A DNA stretch of 64,000 bases, from assembly GCA_003116875.1 (NCBI GenBank), contig BCKT01000012.1, positions 434,001 through 498,000 on the forward strand, given 5' to 3'. The position numbers and the translations under genes were made by a program. The notes below the pieces were generated by a model. It saw only the letters and a list, made by a program, of their open reading frames with translations. It ran no database searches and was not told the origin of the DNA. Numbering within the stretch: position 1 is the first letter of the stretch; every line of letters begins with the position of its first letter. Below, one piece after another: positions 20,927 through 32,761 of this stretch. The DNA is from Takashimella koratensis (lineage: Eukaryota > Basidiomycota > Tremellomycetes > Trichosporonales > Tetragoniomycetaceae).

Positions 20927-23180
20927 AAGCTGCATGGTCCCGGCTCGCTTGCGCCTCGATAGTGTTCTTCGTCCGTCCACATCCGTCGGCTGTCATCAAC
21001 CTCATACATCAACACACACACGCATTGCTGCAGTTTTCTCGCCTCGTTTGTCTTTTTACCTACACTACACCACCGTCTGACTCGTTCGACACGTCCGATG
21101 GTATAATAACGGCATTGCATCGACTGGTTCCCTTTTTTCCCTCTCTGTTGGCGTATCATTCGTTTTTTGGTGATTTTTCTTGCCATCTCTTTCAAATTCC
21201 ACCCTTACCGCTCTGTCGTTGGGGTTAAACCTTGCGCTGCCGTCATTTTGTTGGCTGCCGTCATTTTGTTGCAAATTACGCAGCGATGACAACGGAACTC
21301 AGGTGGATGGAGGCAGAGACGGGGTTGGGGCCGTAAATACAAATCACCGCAGCGTTATCGTAATTCGAGGAGAGGGAAGAGCTTGCCTCTCACCCTCTCC
21401 CCTCCCTCCTTCCCCAAAGTATCATCAAGCTTAATTACAAATAGTTGGGCGGATGTCTTTTGAACAGCAGGAATACAGATCGTTGAGGGGACAATCATGC
21501 CACCTTCTTCGGTATCTTCTTCCATTGCCTGTGTCGGTCTTCACACCTCATTGCCATGTCGATATCTGTCTCCCTCTGTTTTCATACGGCTCTTCATCTG
21601 TAGAAGCTTGTCCCGGCCACTTGATTTTTCGTCAGGTATCTCTCCATTATACAAGTACTTCATTGTAGCATGCACGCATGGTTATCATCTTCTAAGCTGC
21701 CAACTGTCGACATGAGCTTATCTTGCATCATATTCCCAGGTCGCGAATGACGAGTTTAAACTTGATTTCACTCGTGGTACCATGAAACTACGCAACCCGT
21801 TCGATGTTGTCGTCAGTGGCGGAACCGTAATCTGCTTTCGTTCCTTGACCCGTTAAACTTTGCTTTGTCCGCCTCACACTCAATTGTCTGGGCGCCCACA
21901 GTCCATACAGCCAGTACATTCACACCAAAACATGTCCTTTCAACCGTGGCATCACATTCCTTGAACCTGATGAAAATTTGTCTCCTCTCTCACATGCGCC
22001 GTGCTTTACCGAAATCTCAGCGTGCCCGTACGGAATCAAACCTCAGACGGCGTTCAGAGAGGCGAAGAAGGAGCCAAGGGTCCAGACCACTGATGACGAG
22101 AGGATTGTTTTTACGAGAATCTTGAAAAGCCGCCTGTTAACGCCAAGCTTGGCTGGATCGCAGCGAACGTCAAAGATCCTTCTTTCATCATCACGTTTCA
22201 TCCTTTTGTTTGCTCGTTGTCTTTTTGCCTCTTGTGGCTGTATCTTCCCACTCAACTGGAATCGAATCTATCGACCCCACGCCCCGGTCAGCGGAGACGT
22301 CGTTCCTTTGAGACCGGAGGAAGATCTCTGGGCTCCCAACCCCTGCTCCCAGGTCCCGACGGAGTTTAGAGCTGATGGGAGCAAATGCTAGGAAACCCAA
22401 GGGCCCGAAAAGCTCCGAATTTACCCCACCTCAGGCATTGGCTGATGCCCGCTCAGCCTGGACGCCGCGGCTTACTGCTTTCCGTGGCCGCCACAAAGTA
22501 AGTTACCAGTGGCTTCTTTAACTCGGATTAGCGCGGATTCGAGTACGCCACGGTACAAAGCGCTCAAGGGAACAAAAAGGGCAAGAAAGTGGGACCCTGC
22601 TCGGCGACCGACACGCGAACACCAAGAAGGCCTCGACTCTTGGCCCACATCATTGGCGCTGCCCACCTTGTCGGTGAACGGAGTGATAGAAAAACCGTGT
22701 TTGCGGGAAGAGTTCACCACCATTTCGATTTGCCATGACCTTCGTATGTGGCTTTTCAGACGCTGAAACTTTTCTTGTCGCATCCTGTCGAACGTCACTG
22801 GCATCTGCTGTTTCAATTCTTCAAAGTGGGAGGAGAGGTCGGGCGCTTCCTTTTGCCATGAGTCCTTAGGAACAGCAGAAACACGATGAGGTAAGAACCG
22901 CGGGTTCCTGCAACGGATTGCCGTTGGTTTTATCCAAGGACTTGCATCCCTGGACCGGGGACTCCCGAAAGCGATTTTGATAGGTAAGCATTGATTGCTA
23001 TCGTGAGGTCCAAATCTACTCCGTACCATACCAGCTCATTTCGGGGCCGCCATTTAGAATGTTACTCGTGGTGGAGGCGGCTTACACACTGAAAAAAAAT
23101 CAAAGGCTCCCGGATTCTTCATATCTCATTCTGTCAACCCCTCCTACTCACTCTTCTTACAACCCAACATCACCTTGGCC
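20927..23180. other. Intergenic region between bZIP and SQT1-like genes
   Basis: The first part is bZIP 3' sequence. A single-exon open frame of 185 codons at 22472-23029 (-) has near-normal composition and a helical, charged centre, but I know no relative and cannot support it as a gene. Confidence 0.35.
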
Positions 23181-24919
23181 ATGTCGCAGGAACAGGGTAA
23201 CACGCACGAACACAACCCGGCGCACGAGCATGAGGACGATGATGTCCAGCTCGAGGACGAGGACGTTGTCGAAGTCGTGGAGGACGACGGACAAGGCGGG
23301 GAGTTCATGGATGACGACGATGACAACGCGCAGTACGATGGCGAGATCATCATTGGTGGACCAGGACCAGGGGAGGAGGATATGATGATGGATGATATCG
23401 TGCACGAGGACAACAGCTGGGGTGCATCGGGTGAGTCATAGTCTCGGACGTGCTAGGTCGCTTGAGAGAAGTTACTCGCTGGCCAACGACTAGATTGATA
23501 ATCATGGTGTGGAAGGTGAACTGACTCATCTGCTTGACCCTATTCGCCGCCGACTTGCGGTTCGCAGCTCTTCACCAGGAGCAAAAATCCATCTTCGCCA
23601 TCTCTCTCCATCCCTCGTTCCCCAACCCTCCTCTTGCCATCTCTGGAGGTGAAGACGACCTCGCGTACATCTTCTCCCCTCTTCCTTCCTCCTCCTCCTC
23701 CTCCGCCCCTTCTCCCGCTATCAACGCCGACACTTTTGCTGCTATCCCTCTCACGGGCCACACCGACTCGGTCGTCGCTGCCGAGTGGAGCTTTGATGGT
23801 GAGATGGTCGCTACGGGCGGAATGGACGGGCGGGTGCGTGTCTGGCGTCATGTCGCTAGGGCTGGCTCGGGTGAGGTCGACAACTGGCACACTTGGGAGT
23901 TCATCACGAGCCTCGAGACGGGAAGCGAGGTGCAGTGGGTCAAGTGGCATCCAAAGGGAAACGTTCTCTCTGCTGGCTGTGAAGATTCTAGCGTGTGGCT
24001 CTGGCAATGTAAGTGATCACGGAATGCCTCTGTCGAAAGTTCATGATGACCAAGCACTGTGCTGACCGCTTTGTTCAGTACCATCGGGTAACACTATGAC
24101 TGTGCTCTACTCGCACACCATGCCATGTACCGTCGGCGTTTTCCCTCCCCCCGCTGGTCGGCAAATCCTCACTGCGTCGCTCGACTCCACCCTCATCTTG
24201 TGGAACCCTACCACCTCTGCGCCAATCTTCAAAACCTCGATATTCTCTCCCCCCAACGCGCCGGATCTCGACCCAGCCGAGGTCGGGATCACTGCGCTGG
24301 CTGTCTCGCCCAACGGGCAGCTCGCAGCTGTCGGAGGGGCTTCGGGTGGGATCAAGCTTGTCTCTTTGCCCAAGGGTGAGGTGGTCGGCAAGCTCGATGG
24401 ACACGCAGAGGGCGAGAGTGTCGAGGCTCTTGAGTTTATCGATGTCCTCGGTGGTGCGGCAGGAGGCAAAGGGTTGGTGCTTGTTAGTGGAGCAACGGAC
24501 GGTAGGGCCATCGTTTGGGACGTGAACACCGGCAAGATCCGCTCGGAGCAGAAACATGACGTGAGTCTGACTACCCATCGGAAGAGATTTTCACCATCTT
24601 GTTCTCTTTATGTCTAAGTTAGTTACATTGAGCTGACCACCGATTTTCTTCACCTACGCAGGAACCTATCACCTCGCTCGCCGCGCACCCAGCACCTCTG
24701 CTGCACCTGATCACCTCGGCGTCAGCCGACCGAACTTTGCGGACCTGGGACGTCCGACAAGGCAACCTGGTCGCGGAGCACAAGGGCCATGCCTCTGTCG
24801 TCAACGGTGTCGCTGTCGCCCCTGCCCCCGAGGGCGAGGCGTCGCCGTATGACCTCACAAAGGCACATGTCGTCGTTAGTGCTGGTGACGAAGGAGCGTC
24901 TTTGATTTGGAAGCTTTGA
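23181..24919 (+). CDS. SQT1: WD40 protein of the Sqt1/AAMP family
   Basis: Yeast Sqt1 is a dedicated chaperone that binds nascent ribosomal protein Rpl10 (uL16) and delivers it to the 60S particle. Exons 23181-23430, 23568-24008, 24079-24560 and 24662-24919 give 476 residues. The first 80 are extremely acidic with His/Asp/Glu runs, as in Sqt1/AAMP. WD repeats follow, for example TGHTDSVVAAEWSFDGEMVATGGMDGRVRVW, and the last ends GDEGASLIWKL at the C-terminus, as in the family. The start at 23181 sits in CTTGGCCATGTCG. Assignment to Sqt1 rather than another WD40 protein rests on the acidic leader, the length and the repeat layout. Confidence 0.85.
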
Positions 24920-25231
24920 ATGAGGGAGGTGTTCATATAGACAACAAGAGGAGCTATAAGGTGTGACGAATGTGCGGTGAAAAGGTGCAGAGCGCGTGCG
25001 ATCACATGAAGAGTATCACTCGACGTCTCCTGAATTCAAAATACGTCGTTATATCGTCGACCAGAATGTACCTCATCTTGCCTATTAGAGCCGCTTGTCA
25101 CAACCAGATATCATCAATATCATATGCGTTCATGAGACGTATATGCCTACCAAAAACCTATAACCGTGAGCGATTGGTCGTCGTTTGTCGTTGTCAATGT
25201 CCGTAGGTAAAGTTGCCATTCTTCACCCTTT

Positions 25232-28200
25232 CTACTCTACATCATCATCACCTCTCCCTCCTTCTTCACCTTCCTCTACTTCTCCCACTGAACTAGCGAC
25301 CAACCCCTCTTTCTCCTTTTCCCTCTCCTTCTCTCGACTCGACCCCTGTCCCTGACCTTGGCCGCGATACAGCCCTGCGATTCCGCTCACCCTCCTTGGG
25401 GCACCCATAACCCCGCTCGACAGTGTCCTGCCCATACTCCCTAGCAGCCCTGCCGCGCTCGCGCTCGCAGTCCGTGGGCGCGTCGAAGCGCCAGCACCGA
25501 TACTTGACCCCCAACCGAGACCCGAGGCCCCGCCTCGGCCAGTAGTGGGGCCTGCGAAGTCGTCGCGCATGGAATCGTCAAAGGTGCTGTACATCGGCGA
25601 CGGCTTGGGTGCTGTCGGCGTGACTGTGCGAAGTGGGAGAGTCGACCAGATGGACGATGTGAGGCCAGCACCACTGGCGCCGCCGACAGGATTAGCCTCG
25701 GTATCCTCGTCCATCCCCTCGACCTCGTGCATGGTCCTCTTGATCAGCGCCAAGTCGTGGTCGACGTCCTCCATCCTTCGTGCGAGCCGCAGATACGCAT
25801 CCCCGATCATCCGTGCCTCGACGTACTCTCTCGCATCATGCATCACCCCGCTATCGCTGTCCGTCGCCTGTCCTTCGACATTGATAGTTGGGACGTTGGA
25901 CACCCCGGTGTCGAGGGGATCAGAACCCGGAGGGGGGATGTTTACGCCGACACCGACGAGCGCTTCGAACCCATGGTACACCCTCTCTTCGTCTGCAAGG
26001 GCGATCTCAACGTCAACCCGAGCGTCCTCTATGACCTCGTGAAGCCCGTCGAGGATAGACCCGAGCTCGTCCTGCGCCCTTGCGGCGGCACTCGCACTTC
26101 GACCTCGGATCGAGAGCGACATGAATCCAGCTTTCTTGTTTGACGACCCTAACGATGGAGAGACGGGAGGGACTGAGAAGGGAGGCAAGGAGGAAGAACC
26201 ACCACCGACGGTCAAGGACGGCTCAGATGGTGTCGCTGGTGCTGGGCGGAGAAGAGAGAGGGAGACAGACTGATCGTGTAGTGTCTTTTGAAGAGGCACG
26301 AATCGCTCGTTCAGTGGTGCAAAGATCTCGCGTAGTGCTTCGATCTCCGGCGAGGGTGTGGGTGTAGATACTGAATGAGATAAGGGATTCAGCGCCAGCG
26401 TAGGAATAGCCGAGAGGTTGGTGGACGAAGAGTTCTGCTCGGTTGTGGATTCAACCACTGCAGGTGCCGGGGCTGGGGACGGGGATGGTGAGGGCGAAGG
26501 CGAGACACCTTCCAGCCCATCCCCATCCGCGTCTGCATCAAACACTACCCCTGCGCCGCCCTTCGTACTCGAGTCGTTGTTCAACACCGCGCCAACCCCA
26601 CCCTCAGCCTCGCGAGCGAGCAGGTCGACGCGCTGTTTCTCCAGTTCGATTCGACGTTCCGTCTCCACTTGCAGGTCCTGAACGAGGGTAGTCACGAGTT
26701 CCTCTGCGAGGAGGACACGCGCGACGGACGCCGAATCGCGGGATGGGACGGCAGCGGCCGCCGCAGCGTCGGTCGGGTTGGTGTCTGCGTCGTCATCAAT
26801 AGAGGCCGCTGGCGTTTGGCTGCCGCTGCGACTGAGGAGGCGGAGCCAGCCGCGTTTCGAAGTAGCGTCCTGCGCTGAGGGGAGGGACGAGGTGGTCGGG
26901 AGCTCAGCGAGTATTCGCACACCTTCGTCAACGAGAACGTCCAGATCCACTGCTAAACCACCAGCACCGGCACCCTCTTTGTCTCCACTCGCGCTGTTGG
27001 TTTGACGAGCTCGGCGAACTCGATCCAACCACGCCTCAATCTTCCGCTCCCTCTTCTCCTCTACCGCAATCATCTTCAGCCTCAGCGCTACCTCTCTCCT
27101 ACGGCCAGCGACTTCCCCACTAAGCTCTGCACTCAGTTCGTCCACTGCGTCCCTGACCCTGCTTCCTCGCTCGACCTCGGTTCTCAGCCTGCCTGTGAGC
27201 ACCTGGACCTCGTGTCGCAGGCTCGCCTGGGTGGCCGCCGACCTCGCCCGTAGCTGCGTCAGGTGCATGTGTACTGTTTGGTGCGATTTTTGCGAAAAAG
27301 TCATGTATCGCTCAACGATGCTCGCTGCGGAGGTATCGTCTCTGTGCGCCCGGTCAAGCTCAGCTTGGTTCTGCACACGTAGCTCGGTCTCCGCCTCGAG
27401 CTGTTCGCGGAGGAGAAGCGCTGTGTGCTCGAGCTCATCGACGCGTGTCTGCAGGCGGTGTACATCCCCATCTCTTGTAGCCAGAGAGGCGGAAAAATCG
27501 TTGAACAGACGATTGACACCGCGTTGTCCAGTGAGAAGGTGAGAAATGGCCTCAGATGACGAAATGGTGGTAGCCGCGGTATTGGTCGTTGATGCGGATG
27601 GGTCGGGGGAGGGAGAGAGAGATGGAGTGGACTCCCCAGATAATGGGAGCTTGGGCAGGCTGTCGGTAGAAGAACAGGGAGGGATTGCAGGAGGAACAGC
27701 CGTTGGGTCCAAAATCTTCACCAGCGTGCTATACTCTTGCAGCGCGAGGTCGCTGGGGGGGCGAAAGAATCCCATCAGCCAAGACCCTTGTCACCCTCTG
27801 CACACGACCTCTGACCTCGCCCATGACACAACTCCCGATTCCCATGTTACTTCACTCACCACAACTTCTTCTGCTCCTCCACCCTTCGTCGTTCATTCTT
27901 CTCCTTGGCAACCTCAGCCGCCCACTCGGTTTCTCGTTTCCGCAGCGCATCAACGCGGGCGAGGTCTCCTTCCCGCTCGCGCTCGAGGAGCTCTTGTTGC
28001 TGCTTAAGCTGTGCAAGCTCGAGCTGGGTCTCGCGGAGCTGGTGTTCGGTCAGGTCGAGTTTGGAGGACAGGCGCCGGTGGGCGAGCGAGAGTTCGGTAA
28101 GCGCGGTGGACGAGGTCGCAATGGCTGGTGGGTCCGGAGTTCCACTGTGCAAGCGTAGACATGGTCAAGCCAGACAGCAGCAGGTGATGGACAGAGTCAA

Positions 28201-28518
28201 AACACACTTATCAGCTTCGATGTCTCTGTCTCTCTCTCTCTCTGAGCTTTCGCGCGATTGCAGCACGGTCCACCGCTGGTCCCAATGGATTCGCAGGTGT
28301 CAAACTCACCGCAATACCTCGAGCTCCGTCTTCAGCGTTTCCACCAGCTCTTTTAACCCCTTCCCTTCCTCCCTGGTGAGCTCAAGCTCGAGTCTCGTCC
28401 CCTGGACTTGAATAGACGCCTGGTGCGCGGCCCGCTGGTACTGCGCGAGTTGATGTCGGAGGGCAGAGAGCTCGGTGACCAGCGGGTGGGAGGAGGAGAG
28501 TGGGTGCGGCGTGGACAT
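25232..28518 (-). CDS. Large coiled-coil protein of unknown function (1004 aa)
   Basis: Exons 28310-28518, 27860-28144 and 25232-27752 keep frame. The N-terminal 200 residues are heptad-rich (TELSALRHQLAQYQ, LDLTEHQLRETQLELAQLKQQQELLERERE). The third exon continues with EYSTLVKILDPTAV, a Ser/Pro stretch, and a second long coiled coil (about residues 230-400). A disordered centre holds an SPSPSPSPAPAPAP run. Short helical blocks and a Gly/Ser-rich region follow, and the end is acidic (GEVEEGEEGGRGDDDVE). No enzyme motif, signal or membrane helix is seen. It could be a cytoskeletal or membrane-traffic scaffold; this is inference only. It is convergent with the SQT1-like gene and separated from it by about 310 bp. 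Confidence 0.75.
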
Positions 28519-29154
28519 GACCGCGGTCCACGGAGGGGGTCGAGTCGAGAGGAGAGAGAAGGGAGAGGGATTGTAGGTTGTATGAGGGCCGGGCCGTAGG
28601 TGAGGTAGAAAGAGAGGAGGGTGAGAAGAGCTGGGTAAGAGGAAGGGAGAGGTGTAGCGACGACGACGACGATGAAGGAAAAGACCGCAGCGGTGGAAAA
28701 ACACGAGGACAGGGTAATAATGCACCGTCACCAACTGCGCGGTAACCTGTCTCGTGACCTGCTGGGCTCAACCTCAGGCTCCCGGTCCTGCTCAAGTCAC
28801 ACTTCCCCGCTGAGCCTCGGCGTGGATCAGAATCATGCATGGATCTCAAAGCATGTTGTACTAGTACCGAATGAAGATGAGGGCAAAAGGATACACAATG
28901 CAGGCATATGTCTAGAAACAGGTCGAGAGGGGGTATGGGTGCAACGGCGAGATGCCAATGATTGGTGTCAGGGAGACGAGGGTGTGAGCTCATCGTCGCG
29001 GCTCTCTCAACTCGCTACCCGCGTACTAGCTATCCCTGTCAACCATCTAGCTGCCGCTTTTCAGCCATCACTCGCTCTCATCCCGCCCACCCCTCTTCTC
29101 CACACCAACGTTTAGACACACAAAGAAACGAGCCGACTACACCCAGCCGCCCGC
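28519..29154. other. Spacer between coiled-coil gene and RLI1
   Basis: This holds the promoter of the coiled-coil gene and the 3' end of RLI1, which lies on the same strand. No other feature was recognised. Confidence 0.45.
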
Positions 29155-31687
29155 TTAGTCCGTGTCGACGAAGAAGAACGACCCAGATGCCTTCTGCTCC
29201 TTGTCCTTGAGCGAGTCCATCTTGTTGATGCGTGGTCGGCTGGAAGAATTGTCAGCTCGACCTTTGTGGTATAAAAGAGCTACACTCACTAGTTGGTCGG
29301 ATCTCTTCGGAAAGTAATGTCGAGAGATTTGAGGAACTTGTTCATACCCGTCAACAACCCCTCGGGTCTGTTCAGTGTATCAGCAAATTTCCACTCGAGT
29401 CCCAACGTCAAAAGTCAGTTGAAACTCACGTTCGCGCATACGATTCAACGGCAGGTTGACCGTCGAAGACAATGACTCGGTCGGCGAGATAAGTCGCCAT
29501 GATAAAGTCGTGCTCGACAATGAACGCTGTTCGCTTCGAGCTCATGACGAATTTCTTGATGACTTTAGAGGCGTGGATACGTTGTTCAGAGTCGAGGTAC
29601 GCAGAGGGCTCGTCGATCAGCAAGACGTCGGCGGGGACACCGAGCACAAGACAGATGGCGACACGTTGCAACTCTCCTCCGGACAATCTGGAAGAGGAAA
29701 AGAACGTCAATTTAGCGATAGATCCGGAGGCTGCGGGATAGCTGCGCTTGAGAGATACTTACGTTTGGACATCCTGATCCATGATGCTCTCGAGGTTCAT
29801 GGGCTTGAGGACGTCGGTGTTGAATTGCGGGTCTGTAAAGTGGTCAGTACATTCTCCCCACAATTCCAACATCTGAAGAGTTTGCTACTAACGCATGAAC
29901 ATAGACTTGATACGCTTGATCAAGAGCATTCGAACGGTACCCGGGAACTTTGGCGAAACTATCCACCGTGTCAGTATGAATACCGCATATGAGATTCAAC
30001 GATTCCACTCACTGGTCTGAGGCTTCATCGACACACGCAGCTCAATCTTGTCCCGCACATCATCTGGGTCCATCTTGCCTCCAAGTAGCTGAACCAGCGT
30101 CGTCTTGCCCATTCCGTTCTCGCCGAGCAAAACAAGAATCTCAGAGTCAGAGAACTCTCCCGCATCAACGTGGAGCTTGAAGCTGCCGAGAGTCTTGGTC
30201 ATCTTGGGGTACTGGTATCGCCTCGTCTGTGGCGCCTGAACCTCGTCGGCCGTCTCGGAGATGCGGAAAGTAAGGGACTCTTCACGGAATCGAAGGTTCT
30301 CGGTGGGGATCATGCCGTCAAGGAAGATGTTGATACCTGAGGTATGACATGTATCAGCACACTTTTGCAAGTGAAAGCTAGGTCTGGATTGCAGGACAGG
30401 AAACACATTAAGGAGGAATCGACAGACTCACCTTCGCGGACCGAGTAAGGCATGGTGACAACACCGTACATTCCTGGAACGCCGTAGAAGACACAGATAA
30501 AGTCGGAGAGGTAGTCGAGGGTAGACAAGTCGTGCTCGACGACGACGAGGTAGTTGTCAGGCTTGACGAGACCACGGATCACTCGGGCTGCGGCGAGACG
30601 CTGTCGAATATCGAGATACGACGATGGCTCGTCGAACATGTAGATGTCGGCTTTCCTGACGGCGGCGATAGCGATAGCGAAACGCTGAAGCTCTCCACCG
30701 GACAACTGGCCGACCTCACGCTGCTGAAGGTGGCTGAGTTCGAGGTCGGCCTCAAGCTGCGCTCGGTTGTCCATCTCCGACTGGCGGTCAAACATCTTGC
30801 CAACAGTCATGTTGGGCACCTTGATCGAACGCGGGATCTGGTCAACGTATTGCGGCTTGGTGACCGCCTTAATCTCGTCCTCGAGGACCTTGGTGAAGAA
30901 GTTTTGCAATTCGGAACCACGGAAGTGCTTGATAATGTCGGTCCACTCGGGCGGGTTATCAAACTTGCCAAGGTTGGGTTTGAGTTTGCCAGAGAGAACT
31001 TTAAGTGCAGTGGACTTGCCGATACCGTTGGTCCCGACAAGACCGAGGACTTGACCCGGACGAGGAGTTGGGAGTCGGTGCAGCTTGAAAGCGTTGGCAG
31101 CGTATCGGTGTGTGACGTGGGTCTCGAGGTTGGTAGGCAAGTTGAGAATCTGGATGGCTTCGAATGGGCACCTGAGGGGTTGTGAGATTAGGATGATAAA
31201 ACGCTGAAAATGGAAGCAGCTCTAAAAGCGTCTTACTCACTTCTTGACACAGATACCGCAACCAATGCACAGCTCCTCAGAGATGAACGCCTTCTTGTCC
31301 GACGGGTTGACCTCGATACAGAGCTTGCCCATCTTTACAACGGGACACGACCTCTTGCATTCTTGGCGGCTGGGAATCAATTGTCAGCAGGGTTTGAGAG
31401 GGTAGGCGCTTGGGAGCTGTTCTCTTGTGATGTACCCACCATTTCTTCGGTTTGCACTATAGGTGAGAGGGTTCACAAATGTCAGCACATGGCACGAGGC
31501 TCAAGGAAAGCAACAACCTTGTCTATGGACACGAGTTCCACAACACTCTTCAACTACCAGTCCACTGGTTCATAGATTCGTGCCTCCTCTTCACCTCCTG
31601 ATCAAGATCGATACACCCCAAAGAATTCGCTTCCTAGCTTACCTTATCGTCCGAGACGAGCGCGATACGGGTGAGCTTGTCAGACAT
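29155..31687 (-). CDS. RLI1: ABCE1/Rli1 ribosome-recycling ATPase
   Basis: This essential soluble ABC protein splits ribosomes after termination and acts in pre-initiation and ribosome export. Ten exons: 31643-31687, 31440-31456, 31241-31369, 30432-31171, 30013-30336, 29893-29958, 29763-29832, 29430-29687, 29290-29367 and 29155-29239. They sum to 603 residues, as expected for the family. The N-terminus carries two Fe-S cluster motifs, C16-x4-C-x3-C-x3-CP and C55-x2-C-x2-C-x3-CP. ABC1 has GTNGIGKST and [15 protein letters not shown]2 has GENGMGKTT and [12 protein letters not shown]. The end is [12 protein letters not shown]. Exon 2 is only 17 nt and completes the first cysteine set. The neighbouring SQT1-like gene is also a ribosome factor. 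Confidence 0.96.
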
Positions 31688-32761
31688 GCTGCGAGAGTCG
31701 CGTGTCCGGCGGGGGAGGAGGGTGAAGAGGTGGTGTGGGTGGTGATGTCGAAAAAGAAAGATTGAAAAGCTCGACAAAGAGGGAAGGAAACAAAAGGAGA
31801 GCCTACACATACACACACACACATTGACGCGCGGGAGCAAATTTGGGAATTTTGCCACAGACCGGGGGATTGTGGCGACAGAGTCTTACGTAAGTAACAG
31901 CAGCCAATGCCAGGTAAGGGATTACTGATTCCCGAGGCAGTCGATGCTCCGCTTCTACCGTGCACAACTGGCAGCGCTGGGAGTGTCGGCACGCCCCAAA
32001 TACTCTCTTGGAGAAGGTCGGATAGCTTTGGCGCAATGTTGAAAGCTGTCTTGGAGGTCTGTCCGAGTCGAACCGAACCTATGCGATTCGACGAGTCTAC
32101 TGAATGTGTCACCGCCGCCGACCAATATATATCTTACCCCCAGTGGAGGGGTTAGTACACCAATGTTCGAGTCCTGAATCGACAAGGGAGTCTCTACAAC
32201 TCGGACAACTTTGGCACCATTTTGGGTCCCTCCTCAATCGATTAAGAGCGGAGAGGTCTGAGAAGTCGAGAATTCTCATTGAGCTGTGATGAGTTTGTCA
32301 TCCGAAGAGATCAGTTTGTCATCCTAACAGGGGGGGGGGGGGGGGTTTTGATGTACCCAGCGGATAAACACAAGACCATCCAAATTACTATTTCGCTCAC
32401 CACACGCCGAGGGACATTTTTGATGGGGAGGGACAGCATTGGCCCCATGCTTGACTGTATTCTAATCCCGTTGTCTCGTTGAAACCGTGTGAATCGTGCA
32501 TAGCCTGCTTCTGTGACGGATCAGTGATAAGTCGTGACAGCTGGCCCCGGCTCAATCCTAGGCAGCGCTTACTGCCCAGCCAGGACTCTCCTCACGTGAT
32601 CCATGTGCTACAACGGCAACCTCCTTTGTCCAGGCCGGGTAGGGTAACCCGTAGCTAAGCGCGGTCATGCCTCGGTCAGGTCGACCATTTATACCTCACT
32701 CCCAGTATCCTCCTCTTTCTTCATCCTACTCACAGCTCCGCCCTATTCACTCAACAGCACC
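31688..32761. other. Divergent promoter region of RLI1 and the ALDH7 gene
   Basis: No gene is seen. It contains a homopolymer of 16 G at 32330-32345. Confidence 0.5.
32330..32345. repeat. Poly-G tract (G16)
   Basis: Sixteen G in a row lie in the shared RLI1/ALDH7 promoter region. Confidence 0.9.
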
